64,000 nucleotides of DNA from Hyaloscypha bicolor E. Taxonomy: Eukaryota > Ascomycota > Leotiomycetes > Helotiales > Hyaloscyphaceae. A program made the translations under genes and the position numbers. The notes under the pieces were generated by a model. That model saw only the letters and a list, made by a program, of their open reading frames with translations, was not told where the DNA came from and ran no database searches. The DNA lies in assembly GCF_002865645.1 (NCBI RefSeq), contig NW_020194541.1, forward strand, positions 103,181-167,180, in the 5' to 3' direction. Positions 24,001 through 34,325 of this stretch are shown here, piece after piece; position 1 is the stretch's first letter, and the number at the start of each line of letters is the position of its first letter.

Positions 24001-24538
24001 CAGTGTGCCAAAGGATTAATCACGTTAATCAAATTAATTAATTAATTAATGTAATTAGATTATAATTAATGTAATTCCGATTTTTTTTTGATTAGATTAG
24101 AATAACTAATCTGATTAATCTGTCACGTGACTATAGTAAATCACTATTTACTTAATAAGTATTAAATAACTAAGGCACCTATCAGGTAGCCCTAGTTAAA
24201 CTAAGCTAGGGCTTATATAATAGTGGTTATATACTAGCTTTCAATAATAATAAACCAGTTATTCTCCTATATTCCCCCTTTTTTAATTTAGCTTCGGGTC
24301 GCTTACTAAGCGTTACCGCCCCTGATTAGTGTAGCGCTAGAGCTAGAGCGGGCAGGAGTGTTACCAGATTAGGCTAGCACGGTCACGTGTAGGATCACGT
24401 GTGTATTAATTAGATTAATCAGATTAATCATGATTAATCTAATAAATACGTGAATAGAATATAATTAATAAGTATATTTCGTGATTAGATTAGACTAATG
24501 GCCATTAATCTAATCTAATCTAATTATTTGACACACTA
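24001..24538. mobile_element. hAT-like MITE with 8-bp target duplication
   Basis: The 538-bp element is flanked by perfect 8-bp repeats GTAAAATT (23,993-24,000 and 24,539-24,546). Terminal inverted repeats: left CAGTGTGCCAAA, right (reverse complement) TAGTGTGTCAAA. Both fit the hAT YAGNG rule. The subterminal zones carry many GATTAATC/TAGATTA repeats, the usual binding-site layout of non-autonomous elements. The interior has three CACGTG boxes and no coding capacity. It is not RIP-ed to the degree of the copy at 2,862-3,660, so it is younger or escaped. It lies between the MFS exporter and the methyltransferase gene. Confidence 0.88.
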
Positions 24539-24706
24539 GTAAAATTAAAGTCATATATAATAACGCTAAATTATAAGGCTAAATTACTAGGCACTAGTAG
24601 GGACTGTTATAAGTTTAATAGAGAGAGCATGTGATGGGGCACACGTGATGGCGCATGGACAGGTGTCAGATGTCGTGGATCTAGTTTCCTATTTTGGGTA
24701 AAGCTT

Positions 24707-24742
24707 GCGATCGGAATCGTACGGGCGATCGGAATCGTACGG
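24707..24742. repeat. Tandem duplication of an 18-bp palindrome-containing unit
   Basis: Two perfect head-to-tail copies of GCGATCGGAATCGTACGG, followed by a partial third box (ATCGCATGAGATCG). The unit contains the palindromes CGATCG and CGTACG. It lies about 600 bp before the methyltransferase start. It could be a regulator binding site or a simple duplication. Confidence 0.7.
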
Positions 24743-25125
24743 ATCGCATGAGATCGTATTTCCTAGTTGAGTAAAGTGCTTCGCAGGCTTGGCTAAGCAC
24801 TAGGGAATATACAGGGAGACGCTTCTAGCTTTGGAAAGGGGCATCAATTAGTCTTTTGTTGGAATCAATTCTTGGAATCAGTTACACTTGCAAGCGTCAC
24901 TCTGCAGCTTACTTACCTTGACTACTTGTGCATCACCCTGCTATTACGTGCCTCACAGAGCAAGAATTGCTACTATTAATATTATAATAAATTAAAAAGT
25001 TGGCTACGTTTTGTAGAAGTAGGTAGTGATAGGATTTATATTTAGATAATGCGAAAACTATAACTAATTCTCTCGGGAACCAGAAAAGGGTCTCCCGGAG
25101 CATAATATAGCTAACTTATTAGCGC

Positions 25126-25158
25126 GCTCAGGGCTCAGGGCTCAGGGCTCGGCTCAGG
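25126..25158. repeat. Heptamer repeat (GGGCTCA type)
   Basis: About four head-to-tail units of GCTCAGG, the last imperfect (GGCTCAGG), 190 bp before the methyltransferase ATG. A simple-sequence repeat in the promoter region, with no assigned role. Confidence 0.7.
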
Positions 25159-25344
25159 TAAAAGCAGCGACTGCTCCGGTCCAAAGGCCGCCGGTCGAGG
25201 AGAAAGATGCCGGATTTAACGGAGGTACTAGGTTGTTCGGGCCGTGAGAGGCCGCCCCAGTTTTATGAAACCTCCCAACCTTGATAAATAGATACAAAAA
25301 CGATAGATCCCACTCTGCAGGAAATTGGCCTTCTCGCCAAAGAG

Positions 25345-26205
25345 ATGGCAAACATGGCACACCGGAGTCAAAGCAGTTATACTCAGGGTTACTCCAACCA
25401 CACCCTCGCAACTCACCAGTCGCGCACGCCGGAGTCAGATGCAGCCTTTCTCCTACCTTATATTAAGAAGACAGACCACATCCTCGATGTCGGCTGCGGG
25501 CCGGGCACCATCACCACGGGCTTCGCTAAGTACGCCAGCGAAGGCACGATAGTGGGCCTCGATATCTCTTCAGAGGTTTTGAAAAAGGCAAAGATATTAG
25601 CAGCCGAAGACCACGTGCCCTCCCAGGGACCCGGATCCGTGATCTTCGAGGAAGGAAATGTTCTAAAAGGGCTACCCTATCCCGACGAGACATTCGATAT
25701 CGTCTATTGCTCGCAGCTCTTCGGGCATCTGCCCCCGCCGGACCTACCGCTCCGTGCTCTCGCCGAGATGCGACGCGTCTTGAAGAAAGGCGGTCTCCTA
25801 GCTACGCGCGATGCGGCGGATTCGCACTTCTACCCGCGGAGCTTGGACCTCGACCGGTTGTGGGTGCAAAACTCAAGCCGCGGAATACACAAGGGGATGC
25901 CAGACCCTGACCCCACGGGGTCGAGGATGCCGGCGCTGCTCCGCAGCGCTGGTTTTGATACTGACGGAGGCAAGGTCCAAGTTGGCGCTGGAACGAAGGT
26001 GTTCTCGGGGCCAGAAACGAGGAAGTGGTTAGCCTGGCGCGCTGAAGGACAGCTGCGGGAGGGAGATCCGTTCCGCCAGAGCTGGCTGGATGCTGGCATT
26101 ACCGAGGATGAGATACAAGAGACACTGCGGGCGGTGAGGAAGTGGGCCGAGATGGAAGATGCTTGGTTCGCGGCGCTGCAGTGCGAGATGCTTGCGTGGA
26201 AGTAG
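25345..26205 (+). CDS. Class I SAM-dependent methyltransferase (286 aa)
   Basis: A single GC-rich exon. Motif I DVGCGPG is at residues 48-54, with an acidic residue ending strand 2 in VGLDIS, motif IV-like FDIVYCSQLFGHL, and LKKGGLLATRDA as the post-IV strand. The length fits UbiE/COQ5-like small-molecule methyltransferases of fungi. The reaction is transfer of a methyl group from S-adenosylmethionine to an O, N or C of an unknown substrate, probably in the cytosol. The C-terminal WAEMEDAWFAALQCEMLAWK is the tail usual for this family. A broken relative lies at 51.6-54.1 kb. With the nearby SDR, monooxygenase and exporters it may belong to a small-molecule pathway. The start is the first ATG; a second one lies three codons later. 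Confidence 0.9.
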   Translation: MANMAHRSQSSYTQGYSNHTLATHQSRTPESDAAFLLPYIKKTDHILDVGCGPGTITTGFAKYASEGTIVGLDISSEVLKKAKILAAEDHVPSQGPGSVIFEEGNVLKGLPYPDETFDIVYCSQLFGHLPPPDLPLRALAEMRRVLKKGGLLATRDAADSHFYPRSLDLDRLWVQNSSRGIHKGMPDPDPTGSRMPALLRSAGFDTDGGKVQVGAGTKVFSGPETRKWLAWRAEGQLREGDPFRQSWLDAGITEDEIQETLRAVRKWAEMEDAWFAALQCEMLAWK

Positions 26206-26560
26206 GTAAGCGAGTGAAAAGGGGAAGCGCAAGGTAGCTGAGGGACGTCTAGCCTTCGGTTGCCAAGGAAGTATTGTAAAAGAAAACAGCTTGACTTGGG
26301 AGTCTCTTTTGTCATTGAGGCATAGGGACAAGCTGCAGATTTAGGAACTGGGAAGAGAGAACACCGAGAGAGGAAATATCACAAATACCTGACCGAATGA
26401 AAAAAAACTTGCAACGAAACTGAGCACGGAGTTATAAATTAGTATCCGCCGATGAACTCCGACCCCAAACTCCAGGGCTGAGATGTATACACCAACACAT
26501 AATCTTACAACATGACACGAAAACCAATCGCAATCGTGCGCATCTTCATCCACTCTAGAC
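26206..26560. other. Convergent 3' spacer
   Basis: 355 bp between the ends of two convergent genes. No feature was recognised. Confidence 0.5.
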
Positions 26561-26998
26561 CTAATGTTTCACCACCTTCTCATTCGAATGTCCACAATTC
26601 GGGCAGTCATGCGCTGCCGTCGGGAAGCGATTCGAAGTAGCTTCATCGTATGTCGGAGCTTCGCGCATTTGGATTTGCTGGTTATCGCCGCTCATCCTTG
26701 GTGTTTCGCTGTAGAGTTGTTTCTCATCTCGATAGGTAGTGTTTTGAGGCTGGTACTGAGATGGTGCTGGGTATTCCTGGTAGACTTGAGGGGATCCTGG
26801 GGGTTTTGGACCTGGGAAAGAGTTGTTGGCTGGGTCTTCGTGATAGTTCCTGGGCAATCCGCAGCCTGCACCGCATTTTCTTTCTTCGCGGAGGGGTTTC
26901 CTGTGAAATTGTCAGGTTTATGCTCAATGCACAATAGAAGTAACTAACGTGATGAGATGAATGCCATAGAGAACAATCCCGAGCTTGATGAGACCCAT
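26561..26998 (-). CDS. Small proline-rich protein with hydrophobic N-terminus (129 aa)
   Basis: Model: complement(26561..26900, 26949..26998), with one 48-nt GT-AG intron. It starts MGLIKLGIVLYGIHLI, a single hydrophobic segment, followed by a basic stretch with CGAGCG. The rest is disordered and rich in P, Q, Y and N, with an APTYDEA motif resembling PY sites that bind WW-domain ubiquitin ligases, and a terminal CPNCGHSNE pair of cysteines. This layout recalls membrane-anchored adaptor proteins of the Rcr/Congo-red-resistance kind, but similarity is by layout only. The splice joins two short frames without a stop, which supports a real gene. Function is unknown. Confidence 0.55.
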
Positions 26999-27100
26999 TT
27001 CGATTGGCTAGGGGGGGTGTTCAGGAACGAGTATGTTTTGATCGGATTGTTTGACTGTTGAAAATTGCTGAATATAGCCAGCAATGTTGAAAGCCGTCTG

Positions 27101-27108
27101 CATATATA
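27101..27108 (-). promoter_or_regulatory. TATA-like box before the small proline-rich gene
   Basis: TATATATG on the minus strand, about 100 bp before the ATG at 26,998. Plausible by position only. Confidence 0.3.
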
Positions 27109-27316
27109 TTCTGATGTGACTCAGTGTGTGATACGTAAGCCTATTCGGAGTATACGCAATTCAACGAAGGCAGCACGGATTGGATCCTGTGGCGCGGAGT
27201 TAACGATAATTCGTCGGGATGCTCAGCCCTGTGACGAGTCAGCCGGGACAACCCCGCAGACTTCGTATCGCGTATTCCCGCCCACGTCGCACCGTCGCAA
27301 ACCCCTGCGATCTGGC

Positions 27317-28792
27317 CTAGGTCCTACTATAAAGGACGCGATGTGGATATTCCACATAAGGAGCCCATTGCTCTCCCAAACTCTGCTTAACGGCTTCGAA
27401 CAAATAGTAAGAGCGCTGTTCCATGTACCAGACATTCTCACAATACTTGAGCAGGAGGCAATAATGAGCCGTAAGTATCAGAGCTGGGGGCCGCTTCTCA
27501 CTCAGCAGTCGAATGAAGGTGTCCGAAACCCTTCCAACCCAGAGAGCTGCTGTAGCTCGCGTCATTTGCGAGGTGAGGCCCCGCGAGTATGCAGCAAACA
27601 TGTTGCGCAGCCGCTCGATCGCATCAGCATATGCCTCCATTTCTTCAACAGTGGTGGTACTTTTGATGAGAGGCATCTGGAAAACGGCAGTTCTCAAGAG
27701 GGACAGGCTCTGGTCGACTTCTGGATCGGGCACTGCACCGTCTGCTATTGCTGTCTCGACTTTCATTCCCTCGGAGATGATGAAGCCAAGAGGGCCACCT
27801 TCTAGATGCTCCAGGGCCGTTTGGACGAAGCCCACACATCCACGGAGACAAAACATCCAGTTTGACAAGACTTCATTGGATGCACCCTCGGAGAATGGGA
27901 ACAAGTGTTCGGTGGAGCGGTAGGAGGCGTACGTGAACGTCATCAACAGAGTCGAGAAAACCCACAGTTGGTTCGCATTCCCAGCGTTTACATTGGCCAT
28001 CGCTCTTTGAAAAGGGCCAAGGGCCAAGTCATGGTGCTGGCTCGCCAGGAACGCGTATTTATCTTTCTCCTTTGGATCCGAGCTGAGATAGCCCAGATGC
28101 AAAGCTCCACTTGCCAACATGCCGTGCACCAAATAGTCGCAAGAAAGAGCTCGTTGAACGAGATCTTCTTTCCAGGGAGTTGTCAATGTTGGGGCTGTCA
28201 CTTTGATAAAGTGATGCCAGAGATTCATGTCTTCCATGTCAAAATGTCCAACCCTCCTCTCGGTGTCTGCTGGTGTTGAGACTCCAAGTCTAGGGTCAAC
28301 AGCTGACGGAGGCTCTCTCACGGGGATCGACGAAGGTGTTGGGGAGCCGATTGATGAAGATGGGACCCGAGTGGGGGGCAAAGTAGGTGCAGGAAGATCG
28401 ACATTGGCTGAGGGGTGAGATGTCCCACTATTGACGTATTCGCATTGAATCTCTCTTTTGACGCAACCTGAACAGGCAGGCTTCTGTTCTCCGCACTGTA
28501 CAGATTAGTACGAGTTCAGGGAGATAGCAGAAGGAGAAGCACAGCTACTGGGATATGGATACTGAGAGGCTGGAGGGATTGCTTGAGATATGGGCTGGTT
28601 CTTAAAGAGGGGTTTGGGCCAACGGGAATTCTGAACACTTGATGCAGGAGGAGCAGATTGAGGAGCAGTTATTGGGGGTCCATAGATGAGGAAAGGCGCT
28701 TTTACCTTTAACTTTCGCCGTTTACATTCCTGACAGCCTCCCCTGGATTTGGTGTGCGACCGTCTGGTCTTCTGGACTCCGGCCGTCGGCAT
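27317..28792 (-). CDS. Zn2Cys6 transcription factor, Upc2-like short class (421 aa)
   Basis: Model: complement(27317..28495, 28706..28792). The zinc cluster, with exact spacing C-X2-C-X6-C-X6-C-X2-C-X6-C, begins CQECKRRKLK. The 210-nt intron splits the cluster just before the third cysteine. A Pro/Ser-rich linker is followed by DMNLWHHFI and a helical domain (CDYLVHGMLASGALHL). Length and motifs match the UPC2/ECM22-like sterol-type regulators found widely in fungal gene clusters, nearly all helical after the DNA-binding domain. It is closely related in layout to the gene at 30,884-32,238, with the same intron position. It is a nuclear regulator; targets are unknown. It lies on the same strand as the SDR, monooxygenase and exporter upstream. 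Confidence 0.88.
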
Positions 28793-29538
28793 GACGTCTG
28801 GTAGCCCAGCCCTTGGAAATGAAATTTAGCATCCTGAGACTCGAGGACATTGATTGTAGCAAAAGCTGTGAGGTGAATGAGAGAGCCAACTCCACTGGAG
28901 CGTCCCAGCGGGTGGTCTTCGTGAAGTCAGGGCACTGCTCACCTCCAGACTTGTGCTGAAGCACCTCTCCAGCTGTTTACTTCGTCACGTGTTCGACAGT
29001 ATAAGCGATAAGGGGCAAAGCAAGCCTCGTAAATAATCGATCCTTGATCGCTCTGTGGGTGTGCAGACGCGTCGCAAGGAGGCGCATTGAGAATACGTGA
29101 TACGTGGCGGATCGGGACATTTTTCAGGCGTCGCAAACGACTGGTGAGATAATTTCAATGCTGACTAATAATCGCGTATCACGTATTGGTCCAGCAGGGG
29201 TTAAATATTTGTTGAAAATGACGCTCTTGAATAACATCGCAAAGTTGCAAACACTTAAATTTCTAATTGAAATCGGAAGTAGGCAAACGCCCACTTCCCT
29301 CAGCGGCCACAGAATGGAGAAACTTAGAGTGGCGGTCATTACGATGTAGTATTTTGTTTTGTCATATCTATCATCTCTCTCGTATCGCGTATTGACAGCC
29401 GTCAGTGCTTTTTATGGGGAACTTCTAACATTTTCAAACCAAAAAATTATTGTTTTCATTCTCAGTGAAAGATGAATCTTGTAAAGAGACTCCCTTTAAC
29501 CCCCTCGAGCAGAAGGAATGCACCAAACCAGACACACC
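28793..29538. other. Intergenic between Zn2Cys6 gene and SDR
   Basis: 746 bp with no supported gene. It contains the promoter of the Zn2Cys6 gene (right to left) and the 3' flank of the SDR. The motif ATACGTGATACG near 29,092-29,105 and CGTATCACG-type boxes recur around 29,170, a loose inverted pattern. Confidence 0.4.
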
Positions 29539-30427
29539 TCACTTTTCCCCACTACCCTTCATTAACTCCATCAACATCCTAAACATCCCCTGTCTCTTCT
29601 CCTCAAAAACCTCATACGCCTTCGCCGCCATACCCACAGCAATATCATCCTTCCCCTCCTCCAAGCCCTTCCATACCTCCTCAGTAAAAACTTCCAAATC
29701 CATCCCTACCCCCTTTCCTCTCCCACCTAAACCTTTCTCTTCATTCCCATCATAATCATGCAACTCAGTCCTCACAGCCGGCGGCACAATCTCTACCACC
29801 TTGACCCCTTTCCCTCCCACTTGTTCCCTAATACACAATATCAAATGATGCAATGCTGCTTTACTTGCACAGTATCCTGCCACTTTCGGTATGGGAACTA
29901 GACCCAGCGCGCTCGAGATGAAGATTAGGGATTTAGGTGAAGCGGAAGATGAGGAGGAGAGGAAGTATGGGAGGAGATATTTGAGGATATGGATATAGGA
30001 GATGTAGTTTGTTGTTGATTCTGTTGAGACGAGATCAAGATCGATGCTTTCTGGAGAAGAGAAATCGAGGGGGCGTTGGATGCCGGAGGAGAGGAGGACG
30101 GAGTCGAGGTCGGGATGGGAGGCGAGAACGCTGTTCCAAGTTAGAAGAAACTTTATCAGAGTATTTGAAAGATTAAGGGCAGGCAGCAGGGGGAGAGTGG
30201 AGGACTGACGTTTTCACGAAAGATGGGATCCCTCCCAGGTTCGTGATGTCGAATTGCAGCGCTGAGACCTTCTCCGATCCGTATTTTTCGACCAAGGAGT
30301 CGAGACGATCTTTTCTGCGGCCGACGGCGACTACGTGGGAACCGTTGGCGATTATTTTCTCTGCGAGAGCGATGCCTATGCCAGATGTTGCGCCGATGAT
30401 CAGGACTCTTTTGTAGATGAAATGCAT
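29539..30427 (-). CDS. Short-chain dehydrogenase/reductase (269 aa)
   Basis: Model: complement(29539..30130, 30210..30427), with one 79-nt GT-AG intron. The cofactor loop GATSGIG is at residues 12-18, the following basic pair GRRKDR suggests NADP(H), and the catalytic Y159-X3-K163 lies in YCASK with the serine in LIFISSALG. PPAVRTEL follows, as in DltE-type classical SDRs. It reduces or oxidises a carbonyl/alcohol with a nicotinamide cofactor, in the cytosol; the substrate is unknown. The C-terminal 35 residues are Gly/Lys/Glu-rich. It lies 456 bp downstream of the Upc2-like gene at 30,884-32,238, on the same strand, and is flanked on the other side by that gene's relative. The model is complete, without stops. 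Confidence 0.9.
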
Positions 30428-30883
30428 ACTGGCTCGAATAAGCGAGTCCGGGACGGAGCGGAGAATTTCAGTTGCTGGTCAAGCTTTGTATTAGAGAATT
30501 GCTGAATGACAACGAGGGCATTGAAAGTTGTTTTCTGGAGAGAGGAGGACGCCATCTCGTACTAAAAGAGCGAACTCACAAGACGGAAGAATGTTTTGCC
30601 GTCTTATGGGTGACAGGAGAGTCCTTGGGGAACTGCTTTCTGAAGACGAAATGAGTATGAGAAGAAAAGAAACTGGGTTCGACGGGGAGAGGTGATGATT
30701 AGTGGTGAGTTTGGCTTCCGCAGATGCAAGCTGGATGCGAGGAATCCGAGTATCCCAGCAGCCGAGAAACCACACCGGCAGCTCTCCCACTCCCATCCAA
30801 TCAGCTTCTTTCCCCCCCACTGACTCCTCCTCTTTCGAATGTGCGTAGGTCTTAAAACTCCACCAAGCACGCAGGACTTCCTT
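30428..30883. other. Promoter region of the SDR
   Basis: 456 bp without a supported gene, between the 3' end of a regulator gene and the SDR start. Confidence 0.45.
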
Positions 30884-32238
30884 TTACGGATACATAACCT
30901 TCAAATAAGGCGGAATGCCAGGGATAGAGCCTGTGGCTTTCATAGGCCAGTAAAGATATCCTCTCATATCCTCCGGAACATTATTCCAAATAGAATCCAA
31001 CTTGAAAACAGTGTTCCGCTTAACAGTCCCCATACTCCTGCCTGCCCATTCCCGCGATTTGATCGGTGCCATCAGAGCAAGCAGTGCCACGTAATGAGCC
31101 AAGAGAATCTGTGCGAGAGTGTTCGAAGGATCAATGAAAGCCTGGAATTCTGCATGAGGGAGGACAGATAAGACGGCGTGAATCTGTCTGTACTTGAGGT
31201 ACGCTTTTATCATTTCAGCCGGGATCTTTCATGCAGAGAAGGAGAAAGAGGGTGAAACTAACCTTCAAGTGACGAAACAGACAGTAACCGCACGATCTCA
31301 GCCTGCAACTTGAATACCTCCTCCTCCACGCCTTTCATCTCCAACGCCCTCATCATCTTAATTGCCTCCCTTGCTTCGGCCACAAGATGCCCAGGAACCA
31401 GCGGCACATCCCTAAACCTCGATACAGTAACCTCCGTCTGACTACCACCCTCCAGTTTCAGAAACGAAGTCCCGTACCTACTTGCCCAACCCTGGCGTGA
31501 AACCAAGCTAATTCCCCTCATCATCGTGAAGAACTCCTCGACGCTTTCACCCAAATACATCGTCACGGCTGCGAGAATCCAACATGTGGCTAGAATGGCG
31601 TCGGCATGTGCTTTACATGTTGGAGGGGTAGAAAGGGCGGTGTTTAGACCGCTGATGGCAAGACCGCGGTAGCTGAGAGCTGAGGAGTAGAGCGGGGAGG
31701 TAGAGGTCACTGTTAGGTTGGCGGCGGAGAGGGAGAGCATTGCTTGCATGAGGAAATCGTACTTGGTGTATGTTAGTGGATGTTAGGTCAGTCGGAGGAG
31801 TTGAGAAACTTGCTGTGTGAGAGAAAGATGCTATTTCTCGCACCCAAACGCTGTCGTTCCCGACAGGAAGATGCGGATATGCATTTACAATAAAGTGATG
31901 GAACAACCGCATATCAGAGGCGCTAAAGATAGTTGGCGTCGACTGCAAGCTCGTGGTCTCCAGCGAAGGCGTGTAGAGCGGTTGAATTGGCTTTAGGCAG
32001 TGGCGAGGTGGGTATACGCATGGCACGTTGATTCTCATGCAGTTGTGGCAGGCTGGTTGGTTTTCTTGACACTGAAGGGGTAAGCCACGTGACCTTGGAG
32101 AAACTATGAAGAATGACCTCAACCTGCCTTTATCTTTCGGCGCTTGCAATTATAGCATCCTCCGCGGGACTTTTTGTGCCCTTTCCTCGATCTCGGATGA
32201 TCTGGGGGTTTCTCTTGATAGCCAGGAGAGCTTCGCAT
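30884..32238 (-). CDS. Zn2Cys6 transcription factor, Upc2-like short class (395 aa)
   Basis: Model: complement(30884..31203, 31263..31761, 31814..32071, 32128..32238). The zinc cluster starts CYNCKRRKIK with perfect C-X2-C-X6-C-X6-C-X2-C-X6-C spacing, which holds only if intron 1 is GC-AG (donor GCAGGT at 32,127). Intron 2 is also GC-AG (donor GCAAGT at 31,813): it restores YDFLMQAML, which aligns with CDYLVHGML of the neighbouring paralogue. Intron 3 is GT-AG, 59 nt. DMRLFHHFI marks the helical domain. Intron 1 interrupts the cluster at the same codon as in the gene at 27,317-28,792. Nuclear regulator, possibly of the SDR it precedes. The start was chosen as the ATG 27 codons before the first cysteine. 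Confidence 0.83.
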
Positions 32239-32969
32239 CGAGGGCGCCCAGAAGCTTTCCAGTGACTCGGAGTCCTTGTTGTCTGCGCAAGGTTAGCTGC
32301 AAGACGGAGAGGAAAACGATACTGCAATAAGGACGATCAAAACTCTGCAGAAAGCTGACCTGTAGAAATAGAGAGTGACAAAGCCTCGGCTGGCGGCCCT
32401 GCAGACCCTTCCAGCGCCGCAGCTTGGGTGATACATGTTTCATGCGGGGTTGCCCCGTGAGTCAAGTCTGGGGTGAGGCCGAAAGGCAGAGCCATTCACA
32501 TTGTACGTATTGCGTTCTAAGCGGAGAGAAGTATCTGTAGTGCTAGATCGTTGACATGTTGATGCTTGATGCAGCGAGGCAGCTGGAAGATCAGGTCAGG
32601 CGGTGAGGTTGAATTGGGATCACGTGCACCAAAGCTGTAGCGGGTGTCTTATCTCCGATGCGAGAACTTAAGACACCCTGGATTGTACTCCAAGAATTGA
32701 CTGAATTTCAGGAAGATAAAGTTTTTTGGTTTCCAGTTTTCCCTGAATACTATTATGTTATTTTGAATTCATCATCAGGTCGAATCCATGTCCCGAAAAG
32801 GTTCCCTTTAATTAATGAAGGAATCAGAGTTAGTCCAATCACAATTTTCTTCGTCTCTCATGCAAAGGCAGATGGTAGGCTCAAACTTTGAAAATATTTC
32901 CCGAATATACTTCAGATCGGAAGCTAACGGATAAATTCCTGCACAAACACGGCTATCTCGAGGTAGGAG
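32239..32969. other. Intergenic, no gene seen
   Basis: 731 bp between the regulator promoter (left) and the 3' end of the FAD monooxygenase gene (right). Short frames are not supported. Confidence 0.5.
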
Positions 32970-34325
32970 CTACATCTTCTTTGCTTCTACCAGCGTAGCT
33001 TCCAAGTCAAAGTCCCAAACCCATCGATACCGAGCTTCGATATCAGGTCTGAGCTTGTCAAAGTCGTCCCCAATTCCTTCACCAAGAAATGAATTCACCT
33101 TTCCTGCCTTCCTGCTGGCCTTGATGACGTCCTGCGTCCTTTCGCGTCTTACTTCATTGAAGCACTTGAATACCTTCTCCAGCTCTTGGGCATCCCTCGC
33201 AGCTCCCAACAGATTGCTCAAAACATACGCATCCTCGAATGCCATCCCCGCTCCAGCACCCAAGTTTGGCGTACTCGCATGAGCACTGTCACCCAAAAGA
33301 CACACATTCCCTCGGTAATACTTCTGTTCGTGCAGCAAGTCATAGAAACCCCATTTGTCTTTCGTCTCAAACCTGCTTATCAGTTCAATGATATTACTTC
33401 CCCACCCCTCAAAGTCGTTCACCATATCCTCCTTGGTTGACGCAATGATCCAATTGTCGTCGTCCCATTCTAAATTGTCCTTCTGTATAACCGCGGCAAT
33501 GTTGATGAATTTCCCATGCTCTACCGGGTACGACATGATGTATCCTCTGTATCCAATATACAGTTGGCAGTTCTTCGCCAACTCATCTCCTAGTGTCTCG
33601 ACCGCAACGGCTTCAGGAACAAGAGCCCGATAGGCATACTCGCCTGTGAACTGCGGCCTTGCCTTCTTGCCCTCTTCTCCAAAGACCATCTCTCTCGTCA
33701 TGCTCTTGATACCATCGCATCCCACCACACCATCCGCGACCACCGTCTCTCCATCCGCAAACCTCAATTTCACCCCTCCCTCCTCCAATTCCTCAATCTC
33801 CACCAACCTCTTTCCAAATTGAGCCGTACCTTCAGGAACCAATTGAACAAGCTCATCTAGAAACCGCGCCCGATGAATACAACTCCTCGTACTAATCCCC
33901 TCCCTCTCGAGCATCTCCCCCAGCCCCTTTTCCGTTCCCCGAAGATGACAAATCAAATCACCATACTTCTTTCCTTTGCCACTCTCTGTCTCAGTCTTGC
34001 TGTCCATCCCATACCTGAAGCTCGCCCACACATCCTCCAACGCCGGATAATCAGGTGAGTTTCCCGTCACGTGTTTCTTGAAACCTTTAAGGATTGCGGG
34101 CGAGATCATGCCCATTGCCCGTACGGCATTGGGACCGAACGCAACACCGACGCCGATCTCAGCGAAAGCGGGTGCGGACTCGTAGATGGTGGTTTTGATA
34201 TGTTGGGAATGCGGGAGGAGACCGAGGGTGAGCGCGAGTCCAGCGAGACCACCACCGATTACGGCGAGGTTGATCGGCTTCGGGGGAAGAGGATCTCCAT
34301 TGGCAATTGAACCCATTTTGTGCAA
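32970..34325 (-). CDS. Class A FAD monooxygenase, salicylate-hydroxylase-like (451 aa)
   Basis: A single exon. The Rossmann FAD motif is near residue 21 (AVIGGGLAGLA). EIGVGVAFGPNAVRAM is typical of salicylate-hydroxylase-like enzymes. The DG motif VVGCDGIKS and the second FAD-binding GD motif LLGDSAHASTPNLGAGAG, followed by MAFEDAYVL, are intact. The reaction is NAD(P)H- and O2-dependent hydroxylation, usually of an aromatic ring or a polyketide-like substrate. The enzyme is soluble, without signal peptide. Length is normal for the family. The start could be M1 or M4 (MHKMGS). It is followed on the same strand by genes of a tailoring set and preceded by an MFS exporter (678 bp away), so export of its product is plausible. 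Confidence 0.93.
   Translation of the reverse strand: MHKMGSIANGDPLPPKPINLAVIGGGLAGLALTLGLLPHSQHIKTTIYESAPAFAEIGVGVAFGPNAVRAMGMISPAILKGFKKHVTGNSPDYPALEDVWASFRYGMDSKTETESGKGKKYGDLICHLRGTEKGLGEMLEREGISTRSCIHRARFLDELVQLVPEGTAQFGKRLVEIEELEEGGVKLRFADGETVVADGVVGCDGIKSMTREMVFGEEGKKARPQFTGEYAYRALVPEAVAVETLGDELAKNCQLYIGYRGYIMSYPVEHGKFINIAAVIQKDNLEWDDDNWIIASTKEDMVNDFEGWGSNIIELISRFETKDKWGFYDLLHEQKYYRGNVCLLGDSAHASTPNLGAGAGMAFEDAYVLSNLLGAARDAQELEKVFKCFNEVRRERTQDVIKASRKAGKVNSFLGEGIGDDFDKLRPDIEARYRWVWDFDLEATLVEAKKM

Larger units (their letters stand above)
24539..25344. other. Spacer and promoter region of the methyltransferase
   Basis: No gene was seen. It holds an 18-bp tandem duplication (24,707-24,742) and a GGGCTCA-type heptamer run (about 25,126-25,158), listed separately. 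The last 200 bp before 25,345 are GC-rich and presumably contain the promoter. Confidence 0.45.

Noticed and set aside
31204..31262. A 37-nt intron in the regulator gene on the minus strand
   Set aside because: Too short; the acceptor 22 nt further on gives a 59-nt intron in frame.
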